Source: Marsupella aquatica (lineage: Eukaryota; Marchantiophyta). Taken from it: a stretch of 64,000 nt of DNA. The translations under genes were made by a program, and so were the position numbers. Numbering within the stretch: position 1 is the first letter of the stretch; the number at the start of each line of letters is the position of its first letter. The stretch lies in NCBI GenBank assembly GCA_973895155.1, contig OZ316893.1:18166001-18230000 (forward strand), given 5' to 3'. The notes below the pieces were generated by a model. That model ran no database searches and was not told where the DNA came from. It saw only the letters and a program-made list of their open reading frames with translations. Below are positions 52,981 to 63,911 of this stretch, piece after piece.

Positions 52981-55796
52981 CAATTGGCGTACATCGAATC
53001 TGACTCGTACCAGGATCAGTACCGGTGCAGACACAACGATATAGGATGAACCCCAACTATGCGGAAAAGGTAAAAGAAGAAATCCAAAGGCTCCTTGATG
53101 CCAAATTCATTGAACCTGTTAAGCGTTATACGTGGCTATCCCCGATAGTCGTAGTACCTAAGAAAAATGGGAAGTTAAGAGTCTGCATTGATTTCAGAAA
53201 ATGAAATGCAGCGACCATAAAAGACCCTTTTCCGGTACCCTTTCTAGAAGCAGTTCTGGATGTGGTAGCAGGAAAGTCAACTTACTCATTTTTAGATGGG
53301 TACAGCGGGTACAGTCAGGTCCGGTTAGCCACAGAAGCAAGGGAGCTGACCACTTTCATTACAGAATGGGGCGCTTTCCAGTGTCTCGTATTACCCTTTG
53401 GATTATGCAATGGGCCTAGTACATTCCAGCGATTAATGATGATGTTATTTCATGAGTATTTGAATCAGTTTATGCAAATCTTCCTAGATGACTTCACCAT
53501 ATACGGAGAGGAAGAGCAACATATAGGTCATCTCAGATTATGCCTCTTAAGATGTAGGGAAGGGGGAGTCAGCCTGAACCCTGATAAGTGCACCTTCTTT
53601 GTACCATCGGGCAAGATATTAGGACACATAGTTTGTAAACAGGGCTTGTTAGTAGACCCAGATAAGATAAAAATCATTAAAGAGATGCCAGTTCCCAATA
53701 GTGCAACTCAAGTCAGAAGGTTCCTGGGAAGTGGAGGTTTCTATCGTCGTTACATCAAGAGTTACTCCCAAATCAGTGCCCCGTTGGCACGATTAACGGG
53801 TAACCATCAAATGTTCACTTGGGACGACGACTATCAGAAAGCGTTTGAAGAAATCAAGGACCGGTTGTGCCATGCACCCATACTCAAGGAGCCAGATTGG
53901 AAGAGGGAGTTCCATCTACATACAGATGCTTCTCTGGTGGCGGTGGGGGCAGTGTTAGCACAGAAGGGAGAACAAGGTATCGATTTACCAGTATACTATG
54001 CCAGTAGACTGTTAAACATGCATGAAAGGAACTACACCACGACTGAGAGGGAAGCATTAGCCATGATATTTGCAGTAAAGAAATTTAGGCATTATTTACT
54101 TGGGAATCGATTCATATTCTATGTAGATCATAATGCCTTGGTCAACTTAGTAAACAAACCACAGCTGTCGGGCCGAATTGCAAGATGGATTTTGTTATTA
54201 GCTGAGTTTGATTACACCATCATTTATAAACCCGGGAAAACCCATGTCATACCCGATTATTTGAGTAGACTCGAATCAGGAGAGACAGGCAAGGAAGAAG
54301 ACGATCAATTACCGGATATGGAGCTATTTCAAGACGCCAAGGAAAGGCATCCTGTAAATCTAGTGACCTTGGATGATGAACCAGCATTAGAAAGGTATTT
54401 ACGCACAACGGTATTCCCCGAGGGGTTGTCCAGTAAGGAAAGGAAGGTCTACGCCTATAAGGCAAGACCCTACACCTTGATCAACCACGTGCTTTATTAC
54501 CAGGGGCCCGATGACATACTACGTAGAGTAGTTCCGGAGGAAGAACGGCCAGAAGCCTTAATCGCGGCACATGAAGGACTAGGAGGGGGACATTTCGGCA
54601 TCGAGATCACCCTGAGGAAGATTCTTCAGCAAGGACGTTGGTGGGCAACTGTCCATAAAGACACTCGGGAGTTTGTAAAAATGTGCGACCTGTGTCAGCG
54701 TACAGGACCTATAAAGGAAAACATGGAGTTCAGGCCTATAATCGCCCCTTATATTTTTCAGAAATGGGGACTAGATTTCATAGGACCCATCACTCCATCT
54801 TCCAGATATAGTCAGAACCAGTATATTTTAGCAGCAACAGAGTATACCACAAAATGGGTGGAAGCAGTCGCAACTCGGGAGAACACTGCCCGAGTAACAG
54901 CCAAGTTCTTGTACCAGAACATCATCACGAGATACGGATTACCAGGTGAGCTAGTGAGCGATCAAGGTTCACATTTTCTGAACAAGGTTATCCAGGAACT
55001 GACGGATAATTACCATATAAGCCATCGGTTTTCGACTCCCTATTACCCTCAGTGTAACGGGCAAGCGGAGTCAACAAACAAAGTCTTACTCAACGTTTTA
55101 CGGAAAGTGGTTAACGAACAGCAAAACGATTGGGACGTTCAGCTGCCGGCGGCAGTATGGGCATTCCGCACGACATATAAGGTAACCACGGGCCACACCC
55201 CTTTTCAATTAATGTTTGGAGTTGAGGCCCGTATGCCGACAGACTATGAGTTACCTAGTTTGCAAATCGCAGCGAGATACGACATAAATCAGAACCCGTG
55301 TTTAACTAGACAGTTAAAAGCACTATTGGAGGTTACCGAAACCCGGAGAAGGGCCGAAGAACAATTAGAGTATGTACAAGGACAACGCAAGCAATGAATA
55401 GACGATCAACGGGAGGTAACCACGTTCACGGAGGGGGAATTAGTACCGTGGTGCCGAAAGCAGGCACGAATAAAAAAAGGAAAGTTGAGACTTAAATGGG
55501 AAGGACCCTTTACCATCCACAAGGCATGGGGAAACGGAACCTTCAAAATTACCAGCCAGGATGGGAGCGAGCAACAGCGGGTGAACGGGAATAAGATGAA
55601 GTCGTACCACGTAAGGAACGACGTGTACTTACGAGAAGTAGAGGATACGGTTAACGACTACCCAGGGGAAAGCGAAGTCGGCAACGACTCCGATACGGTA
55701 CCGGCGCTCAACGAGGACGATGACAGCTATCAACTGCCGACAACACCACCTAACAAGAATCAAGCGGATGGAGAAGGGTACGGAGCTACCCACTAG
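52981..55796 (+). pseudogene. RT, RNase H and integrase (element E)
   Basis: Stops at 53001 (TGA) and around 53202 (TGA) precede a long open frame, 53262-55394; a single TGA (55395-55397) then separates the last 133 codons in the same frame. RT: KFIEPVKRYTWLSPIVVVPK, FLDGYSGYSQVRLA, FGLCNGPSTFQRLM, IFLDDFTIYG (FLDD, both Asp intact), ILGHIVCKQGLLVD. RNase H: HLHTDASLVAVGAVLA, TEREALAMIFAVKKF. Integrase: HEGLGGGHFGIEITLRKI, CDLCQRTG, LDFIGPITP, LVSDQGSHFLN, PQCNGQAESTNK (D, D, E intact). The tail has the GPF module (LKWEGPFTIHKAW, VNGNKMKSYH). No chromodomain. Confidence 0.92.
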
Positions 55797-58458
55797 AATG
55801 GTAGCCTGTATCAGCGTGACCCCCGATCAAGCATCTACGGAAGCCACCGAAGGGGCACTCACCGCCAAGAACAAGGAACGACCCTTAGCACACGCAAAGA
55901 AGCTAGTCACGACCACCACACGTGACACACTACGACGAGAAGAAAGCACCAATGAACAAGGACGAGAACTAACGATCAAGGGGTACCCGTTAGAGGATTA
56001 CGTGAACGGAACCATTCCATCAAACAAACCAACGGAATCAGGTCAAATCAAGTCAGTGGTTCTAGCAGAGGAGGACCTATCTGAAATCTTTCAGATCCAC
56101 GATTGGAAGCACAAATTACCCAAAGGCCAGGAAGAGAGGAGGAGAAGGTTTCCTTATAGAGTAGTAATCGTAGGATGTACACACGGACCCTTTTCCACAT
56201 GGATTGCAGATTGGATTTTGATAGGACCCAACTCGATACCCTGTATTGAGGACTACTCCATGGGAAAATTACATGTTATACTAGAAGTTCAGGATACACT
56301 AGAATCCAAAGGGCGAGCACCATCATCCGCAAAAGAACTGTTAAACCAAAAACCCTATTTCTGACTGGCAAGGAGATTACGAGAGAACCCCGAGTGGAGT
56401 GGCTATCAGCGTGAGGTGAAATTCGAATGGTCGAGGGTCGGTAATAGGCATTACACATTACCGGTGGGCATGAAGACTTTGAAGCTGAAACGATCAAACG
56501 AGTTTGAGGACGATAAACCGAGGAAGCGCATTACTATTAGCGAACTACTCAAAACCCCGGTGATGGAGGAGACACTAGCCCCCACACACACAGAGGGAGA
56601 AGGGCCGACAACAGCAGAGGGCATGGAGCTGGAAGTTTCCGAGTCAGCGGAAAGGGAAAGGAGCAACCCCGAAGATGATCAAGAGATCGTGAGTCAGGGA
56701 CCCCGTCAGGGACCTTCAGCCGCTGACCATCTCTCGGAAACTACAGCCAAAAGGGAAGGGCAGGGGCCCGCCGAGGAGCCAACCCTAGAGACACAAACCG
56801 AATCAGTAATCGAGGCACCAACGGAGCAAGCGGCCGAGCAGACAGAAGAACAACAGGGAAACCAGCTGAACGAACTTCAACGAGAAGGGAGACGGAAGCT
56901 GACCATGGCAAAATTGTTAGCCAACCCGGATCCCATGGAAGCGATCACGGCGGTCACCACAGCGATAATTGAGGAAACGACTCCTTCTAGGACCAAGAGG
57001 AACCGCAAGGGGACAGCCAAAACGATTAAACTTGAGCCGCCAACGATGAGGGAGGTGCGATCCGTAAGGGGAAAGAGCAAAATAGTCGAATACGAGGAGG
57101 AAGAACCGGAAGAATCCGACAGTGAGGAAGAAGAAGAACCAGCAGAAGAAGCAAAAAGTAGGACCGGGAAGGCGACGCGCGCCGCAAAGGCGAGTCCAGG
57201 GGAAACAAGTCATGTTTTGAAATTTGAGAGAATGGGGCCACAAATATTGCAAACTATGCGCGGACAAGCACACAGGAAATTTCTACAGACACAAGGATTG
57301 GAGAAATTCGTGAAACTAAAGTGGAATCAAACCACGAAGCTACAAGCAGAGGACTACAACGAGTTCATCACCACGTGGAAACCCACCAAAAATCAGGGAA
57401 TATGTAGGGGCCAAGTCATTAAGACGAATCCTCGGAAGCTTCAGGAGCTTTTCAAACTGCCAAAGCAAGGAGCGGAGATCAAGAAACGGATGGGGAAAAC
57501 TTGGCAACCTGCCACATTTCCACAACACAAGGACGTAGACGACAACAGGGGCTATCCGACCAAGCATTGCACGAATGAGAAAATCAAGGAAAGGCTCAAA
57601 TTCGTAACCCATGCATTACATTGGAAGAGGCCCACATCAGAATATCCTCGATTTATGATTAAAATTGTAGAGGAGGGAAACGGGAAGCAAAAGGATTGGT
57701 CAGCCTTTTTCCACGAAGGGTTTCATGTAGCCATCAAGCGAGCTAAACGATTAATCAGCAGTAAAAGCAACCTGCCAGTAGAGATCGAGTTGCATCTCCA
57801 AGTGCTAATCGAGAGTCAACTTACAGGGGAAGACGAGGGAAAAACGGAATCAGCAGCTACCATTTACCAACCAACGAGGAGTGAGGGAGCCAAGAAGCAG
57901 GAGGGCACCCTACCAGAAGAGGAAGCAGCCAACAAAGAGCAAGAGGGGGACGCATCACCAGTGCGCACCACCAGGAGGAAAGAAACCAATCCAACACCAA
58001 CCAAGAAGGAGTCAGAATCAGAGGGTCAGGAACCAGCGGAGGAAGACAAAATGCGAGCAGAAACCAAGGCTTATAGGACAGCGCCCATTGATGACGACGA
58101 CCTCAAGTACACCCTCTCAACCGTAAAAGAAGGTGATGAACAACAATTATGGGAGAAGCTGGGGATCGAAGTATTGAAAGAGAAGATCAGCACAGTGCAA
58201 AAAGATAGCATCTTTATAGTCATGATCGGACAAATCGCCAGTCAATTAGCCATTTATCAAGGAATAACGAGTTCGCTAGTACACTTGGAGTGGAACAAGC
58301 GAGAAGAAGAAATCGCCGAGGACTTAGCCGGGAAGGAGGAGGCAGATAAATGGGCAGTGGAGGCCGAGGAGACCATCAAGGAGTTACTAAATCGTAACAA
58401 AGAGCTAATAGCAGATAAAGGATCGACTGACAACCATAGGAAGAGGCTGGAGGCATGA
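55720..58458 (+). pseudogene. ORF 3 of element E: TQG-domain protein, first part
   Basis: A single frame from 55720 to 58456 with one TGA at 56362-56364; it overlaps the end of the integrase frame. Parts: an unrecognised N-terminal block (RFPYRVVIVGCTHGPFSTWI, LIGPNSIPCIED); after the TGA, WSRVGNRHYTLPVGMKTLKL; a long Glu/Thr-rich, disordered-looking stretch with an acidic cluster (EYEEEEPEESDSEEEEEPAE); the core at about 57240-57780 (HRKFLQTQGLEKFVKLKWNQ, DYNEFITTW, KTNPRKLQELFKLP, RLKFVTHALHWKRPTSEYP, DWSAFFHEGFHVAIKRAKRL); then a charged C-terminal helix. The core parallels those of A, D, B and F. It sits where Athila-type elements carry an envelope-like gene, but I see no signal peptide or membrane segment. 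Confidence 0.7.
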
Positions 58459-58468
58459 GGAGGCAGCC

Positions 58469-59149
58469 ATGCAGGAATTGGCTGATTACCTAGGAATAGA
58501 AGGGTTACGTCCAGGGGGACTAACGACACATTACCAGGAGGTTGTCATGGCCATCGGAGCAGCCATAGCCACAGTCAAAGCAGATAGCCAAAAGATCAAT
58601 TCACAGCTAAGGGAGGATAACGAGAAACTCAAGGAAATAGAAGAATTGCAATCGCAACTCAAGGATGAAGCAGCAAAGCAACGCAGAACAGCCGGTGAAT
58701 GGGCAGTGGAACGCCAGAGGGTGGAGGAATTGAAGAAAAAGCTCCAGGGTCTGGAAACCCAACTCCAGCAAACCACCGCAGTCAAAGGGGACCCCACGAA
58801 GGATCTGAACAAACAAGCCCTACTGGAGGAGCAACTGGGGAAGCTCGGAAGAAAACACTATGAAGTATTGGAGAATTGGAGAATCACAGAAGATGACTAT
58901 AAGCGGAAAATTGCTGAGTTAGAAGCCACGGTGAAGCTACAGGGCACTGGAGAGGAGAGTATCACTGAACAGACCAAGGAACTCGAGCAGTTGAGGACAG
59001 AGAACGATCAGCTTTCGCAAGAACTGGAAGATAAGGAACGATCAATTTTGGATTTAAAATCCGAAGTGAGGAAGCTGAAGGCACAGAGTAGAGTTCCGAT
59101 AACTCCAACCAGGATGACCAATGTTAGCGAGGGTAGGGGAGTGAAGTAG
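58469..59149 (+). CDS. ORF 3 of element E: coiled-coil tail
   Basis: 226 codons, one frame away from the preceding ORF and starting 10 bases after its stop. After ADYLGIEGLRPGGLTTHYQE it is an almost unbroken coiled coil (LREDNEKLKEIEELQSQLKD, QLRTENDQLSQELEDKERSI). Together with the first part it has the domain order of the ORFs in B and D. A one-base slip in this copy or a translational frameshift could explain the split. Confidence 0.7.
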   Translation: MQELADYLGIEGLRPGGLTTHYQEVVMAIGAAIATVKADSQKINSQLREDNEKLKEIEELQSQLKDEAAKQRRTAGEWAVERQRVEELKKKLQGLETQLQQTTAVKGDPTKDLNKQALLEEQLGKLGRKHYEVLENWRITEDDYKRKIAELEATVKLQGTGEESITEQTKELEQLRTENDQLSQELEDKERSILDLKSEVRKLKAQSRVPITPTRMTNVSEGRGVK

Positions 59150-59213
59150 ACCGGTGACGACTGGTCCCCAACGTATACCAAGCATAACGGATATCGAGGA
59201 CGAATCCGTAGGT

Positions 59214-59226
59214 AAGCAAAGGAGAA
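59214..59226 (+). promoter_or_regulatory. Polypurine tract of element E
   Basis: AAGCAAAGGAGAA directly before the 3' LTR start TGTAAACG; the usual site for plus-strand priming. Confidence 0.75.
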
Positions 59227-59353
59227 TGTAAACGATAAAAATTACACCGGCGATATTATAGTTTTTCTTTAGGTTTAGAAGTGTCAACTAGAGGTCAACC
59301 AAGAGTATTTAGGAAGTAGTAAGCAAGGACCAGCGGTTATTCATTTTGTGGAG

Positions 59354-59958
59354 ATGACAGAAAGGCTGGAAGTAGGGGAGGCGACGATCATCTCGATTAA
59401 CGGTCGTGTAGGAGTCGAGTTCTGCTATGAAGGCTGCGATGGCCTACTAGCAGATGGCAGAGTATGTGCCTTAGGCACAAGAGCTCGACAGAGAAGGCAA
59501 GGGGGGGCGAATATAGGAACCCCCGTTAGCAGGAATCGGTTAGCTCATGAGTGTAAGTCGCAGGAGAAGGAGTGCCTATGTTCATGTTCACTATTCGGAT
59601 CAAAGAAGGAAGCTGTCGTGTATGGAATGCGGCGGGGCAACAATTGTTCGGAATGAAGGGCGAAGAGTTCCGCCAACGATTCACCACCGGCGAGGCCATC
59701 GAAGAACTCTGTAGAAAGGTCATGCGGAAGAAATGGAATCTGCTGCTAAGACGGGATAACAGCCACGATCAGCGGATTACGTGGCGATTAATCACCGCCG
59801 AACAAGTAATTGTGGCCGGCGAACCGAGCAACCCCAAGGAAGATGACAGAAGTCAGGAGGTCGAGGCACATATGGCAAGATTAACAATCGGGAGTCCGGA
59901 AGCTTCCGGATCAGGCGCAACCGAAGGGAATCGAGGAGGCCGTTGCACAGTTCAGTAA
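59354..59958 (+). pseudogene. RPA1-like OB-fold ORF, 3' LTR copy
   Basis: Same protein as at 47832-48437, but one base is missing near 59562 (AAGTCGCAGGAG versus AAGTCGCTAGGAG), so the zinc part and the OB strands are in different frames here. Differences elsewhere are few. The break is recent, since the 5' LTR copy is open. Confidence 0.65.
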
Positions 59959-60428
59959 CCAGGAAGACAAAACTTCTTGACATAGTAATCAGCAGTTCTT
60001 GGCTTCCACTCATCGTTCTGGTAGGCATTAGTTAGCATTCTTGATGAACGAGCGAAGGAGATCAAAGAGGAGGCGCGAGTCGTCCAACTATAATCGGCGC
60101 ACCCCAAGAAGTCGTAGAGGCCTCTGGCAGAGACGGACACGAGGCATAGGTATTTAGAGGCTCTGGAGCGCTAGGCGCTCTGTCACTTTTTGCTAGAAGT
60201 CTGGGGCAAGGTAGGGCTCCGCTCACCTTAGGAATGCCAGCAATTTTGTAATAGTGTCCCTACTCAGTTGAGTAGTCTTTGAGTATAAAGAGAGAGTTTG
60301 GAATGAATGCAACAGAGTGAAGTCCGCAATTGAGCAGTGAAGGAGAACGTCGAATCAGAGAGAGAGAGAGAGAGAGAGAAGGAATTTGCCTTATGCAGCA
60401 AGTCGTTACTCGTTAATCGCAACGATGA

Positions 60429-61029
60429 ATGAATATCGTCTCATTGCGAACCAGAACCTTACGGGCCAGTGCCTCAAGGTATAGGTTGAACAGACAGCTA
60501 GTGAGAAGCGGTGTCTGGTTGGAGATAGTGTGTTTTGAAGGCGATACACTGGTCGTCATACACCTCCATCATACAAGGGTAAACGTGATACTGGGGTACT
60601 TGCTTAGGGTAACCCTGTCATAGTCACCCACACAATCCGAAAATCAATTGCCAGGCAGGCTGATTCAAAGGACAGCCGGACTTAATCAGGTCATGGCTAC
60701 TAAAAACCATGAACGCAGACAGCAGTGACGACAAGTCTTGCTCCTTGATTACCTTAAGATCATTGGAACTATGGATCTGTTCTATCGGCACCCATCTTAT
60801 TTCCTGTCAGTCACTATACGAGAACATTCCGATTTGCTTGATCACTTACCGCGAGTGGTGTGGGTTCATTGAGATTGTGTATAGAGAGGGGTTAGTGCTG
60901 GTCGAGGCTGAAGTACCTAAGAAGTGGAAGACGGAACTCGACATTCAAGAGCACTTGGTCGGATTCACTTACGGGGACTGTGTCGAGATAGAAGGAGTGC
61001 CGCCTCTCAAAGGTCGGTTAATCGTTTAA
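60429..61029 (+). pseudogene. Conserved coding segments in LTR R/U5 (3' LTR of E)
   Basis: 60429-60623 (NRQLVRSGVWLEIVCFEGD, LVVIHLHHTRVNVILGYLL) and 60709-61029, open for 106 codons: SLELWICSIGTHLIS, TYREWCGFIEIVYREGLVLV, VPKKWKTELDIQEHLVGFTY. The second segment is the more complete of the two E copies. Homologous to 39349-39930 in LTR G. Confidence 0.55.
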
Positions 61030-61109
61030 ACGAGATTACTGAGGAGAAGGTAGTTAAACGGCCATTAATTGCAAGGTCGAAGTTGGCGTTTAACAGTTGC
61101 ACGTGTCTT

Positions 61110-63501
61110 TGTGATGCCTAGCCAGGAATCACTAGGCCAGTTTAAATAGTAAAATCAGTAGTGTACCCTGGAAACACATTAGTATAGTAACAAAAAACTG
61201 GAAAATATAAACAATTAAGGGTGACTATGGAACCCGAGCCGAGGCCGAAAGTAAGGACATTGGGAGAGGGAACACGATTAGGGTTAGGGCGCACTAAGTA
61301 CCGACGGCTATGGGTAACTAACGGGAAGGAAGACCAGGCAGGAGGGGGTAAGGATTGATTGCAAGGAATGGTGGCTCATTTGCAAGCACGAACTAAGCAA
61401 ACGACTACGAGAGGCCAACTACTATTACCTGCTCAGGCAAGCACTTGGGGTGGAAGCAGATACGGACAATCAACTCAAGAAGGGTATGAGCAACGTCAAT
61501 CAAGCTGCTCATTTTTTGGGATGCCTGTTAGAACGGGCAACTGAGTACATTGGGACCTACAAGGACAAAGAATCGGAGAGAGTCGCTCGAGAACGGCAGG
61601 AGCTTGCTCGACTGTGGGAGCTGCAGAAGTCTGCCTTCTTAGGAGGAAAACTCATCACGGCTGAATTCCTGTGGACACCTACTGGCGACGAACTCGATAA
61701 TCTTCTGTTTTGTGAGAATAGAATAGTTGGCATTTGGGAAGCCATCAACCACTGCAACGACACACTGGGAGTTGAAGGGTAGCACAGAGGGGTGGACGAA
61801 GGCAACCGTGCTAGGAGAAACATCCACGGCAGCCGCTATGAAGTGGAAAGGGAACATCAATGAAGAGGCCACCCCTGCAAAAAGAAGGAGGTCGGCGGCA
61901 CCCAGGAAGCCAACCAAGCAAGGAAGTAGGAGGCAGGGAGAAGCCGCAAAAGAGGAGGTCGACCCCATCAATGCCGTTCCAACAAGGGATGACACTTGGA
62001 AAGGCTGGGCGGCGACCCTCCCCGAGGAAGTGCAATTACATTTTGCATGTGAAGAAGATGCATGCTTTACGGCTATGCAGACTCAGAAATACCAGGGCTT
62101 CATGGCCGGATCCGGCTTGGAAGCCTTTGTGAAATTACCATGGCTGAAGCCGGAGGTGCCGGATTCAGACTTATTAGAATTTGTGGGATCTTGGGAGCCC
62201 AAGACCAATTCCACAAGGGTGTATGGGAAGGAATTCTATCTCACTCCCCGGATGATTGCCGAAGTGTTTGGCTTGCCGATGGGCAATAAGACCAAAGTAG
62301 ATACCCGGAAGACCTTGCCAAACAAGGAGTTCCGGTTGTTTCCAAGGCCATCAACAAAGAATGGCTTCTTTCGAAACACCTGCACCAACTCACACATCGG
62401 AGAAATGATTGATTTCTTGCGGGTAACCATGCACTGCAACTTGCCAAGGGCAGAGATCGGCAAGGCACAGGTCTACCTGGCGGAGAGGCCAGACCCAAGC
62501 CGGGACTACAACGGGTACCTCCTCACCCAACTGAAGAAGATCTTGAAGGAGGAACAACAGGCGATCGGCATGGGAAGCGTGTCCCGACTTGGCTATCACA
62601 TGCCACTGTTGTGCCGGTATGCCCAAAGTTAGATCTTTGCCCCGGTACTTCCACTACAGGCAAGGGCACTAGAGGAAGTTCTAGAACAGAGGCCAGAAAC
62701 AAAGAACCAAACCAGCCCGACAGTCCTACAATCAAGCAGGTGTTTAGGCTGAGGACAGAGGACTTGCCGATGCAGCAACCAAGCATGCAGAATCTGCTGA
62801 AATTGCTGGAGAAGGAAAAGAGAACGGCAACGACAACGGCAATGACACAGGTACAGGACACTCCTTCAGAGGTCGGCCTAAGCCGACTCATGAAGGAAAA
62901 CCCCTTTACCGGAGCCAAGGAAAGAAGGAGGCCGGAACACGAGCCGGGGGTTCAAATGTATGTAGGAGCCTCGAGTCCCGAAGCCAAGGGAAAGTAGCCT
63001 AAAGCTCCTGTTTCCGGTAAGTGGAGGGAGAAGACAGCCTGGAAGCCGGAGGAGGAACTAGGACCTGTGAGCTATGATCGGCAGGAAGTCGTGTTCACAG
63101 CAAGACCAGGAGAGCAGCGAGGGGAGTCGTTAGTCCAAGTTGGGGAGGAGGTGGTGGAGGACTACGGCAATGATGACTCCGACTACGGGTCGGACCATCA
63201 TGTCCCAGGAATAAGGACCTGTGGCCGCTTCATCCCCACACTTCCAAAAGTAGTTCGAGGGGACCCCACCCAGCAGAGCAGCCCCAAGTCTCCCCCACCA
63301 GATGTCGCTCCCCCGAGCTTTGACAGAATAAAGCAGATGGCACAGGAGTTCCAGGAGCAACTCAGGGAGGAAGAGAAGGCAGCCCTGGCTAGGGAGAAAG
63401 ATTTACCAGGGGAAGAATGGCTAGAGGACATCAGGCGGCTTGCAGAAAAACAAAGCAGCCCTCCAGCCAGGATAGAAGAAATCCGCAAGGCGGCTTGGGA
63501 A
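61110..63501 (+). mobile_element. Unit F: second family-B unit, right part lost to a LINE
   Basis: Starts TGTGATGCCTAGCCAGGAAT like unit B and follows it closely to about 63501, where the match stops. GTCTT (61105-61109) would be its left target duplication. It lies 15 bp from the end of E in what was element D, so E and F inserted at neighbouring sites. Confidence 0.8.
61450..63501 (+). pseudogene. Broken TQG-type ORF of unit F
   Basis: Frames in order: 61450-61782 (MSNVNQAAHFLGCLLERATE), 61727-62632 with the core intact over a long stretch (YQGFMAGSGLEAFVKLPWLK, STRVYGKEFYLTPRMIAEVF, GEMIDFLRVTMHCNLPRAEI, LAERPDPSRDYNGYLLTQLK, VSRLGYHMPLLCRYAQ), then 62611-62997 and 63067-63501. It keeps the region that is frameshifted in B, and B keeps the coiled coil that is missing here. 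Confidence 0.7.
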
Positions 63502-63890
63502 CAAAGTATCAGGCCTGCAAAATATCAGGCCTTGTTGAGGAGGAGAAGGAAGACACCAAGAAGGTAGCAATTTCATTCTTCCAATCTCAGATGAAAGTGC
63601 ATGACCCTATCATTTTGCAAGCATATAGGATTGGGCAAAAGAAGGGGGACCTTCCACGTCCAATCTTGGTGAAGTTTGCAGTTGAATCCGAGAAAGCTAG
63701 AGTGATGGCTAACAGGAGCATGCTTAAAGGGCTAAGGATTTGGTTGGATGATGATCTGACTCCCACACAAGTCCAAGCAAGGAAAATTGAGCTTGAGAAG
63801 GTGAGGGTAGCCAAAGACCAAGGATTGGTAGCCTACTTGCGCAATGGACAAGCTGTTGTTACCAATAAGAAGAGAGTTGTTTCTAAATGA
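63502..63890 (+). pseudogene. LINE ORF 1, C-terminal part
   Basis: VHDPIILQAYRIGQKKGDLP, RPILVKFAVESEKARVMANR and GLRIWLDDDLTPTQVQARKI are the typical C-terminal domain of LINE ORF 1 RNA-binding proteins. The stop is at 63888-63890. The N-terminal part is missing, so the LINE is 5'-truncated, as usual for target-primed insertion. The start boundary is where the match to unit B ends. Confidence 0.75.
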
Positions 63891-63911
63891 TGGATTGGGA
63901 CCTTGAGAGTC

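Larger units (their letters stand above)
47705..61095 (+). mobile_element. Element E: complete 13.4-kb gypsy element with coding LTRs
   Basis: LTRs 47705-49568 and 59227-61095 are nearly identical (roughly thirty substitutions counted by eye, about 1.5-2 percent), start TGTAAACG and end CGTTTAACA. GTTGC is duplicated at 47700-47704 and 61096-61100. Order: LTR, leader, gag, protease, RT, RNase H, integrase, a long extra coiled-coil gene (ORF 3), polypurine tract, LTR. Integrase follows RNase H, so Ty3/gypsy. The extra gene between integrase and 3' LTR is in the position of the envelope-like gene of Athila-type elements. Most genes are open over long stretches, broken by single stops, mainly TGA. 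Inserted in element D. Confidence 0.93.
59227..61095 (+). repeat. 3' LTR of element E (1869 bp)
   Basis: Near-identical to 47705-49568. Contains the OB-fold ORF with one base missing, TATAAAG at 60284 and the R/U5 coding segments. Confidence 0.93.
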
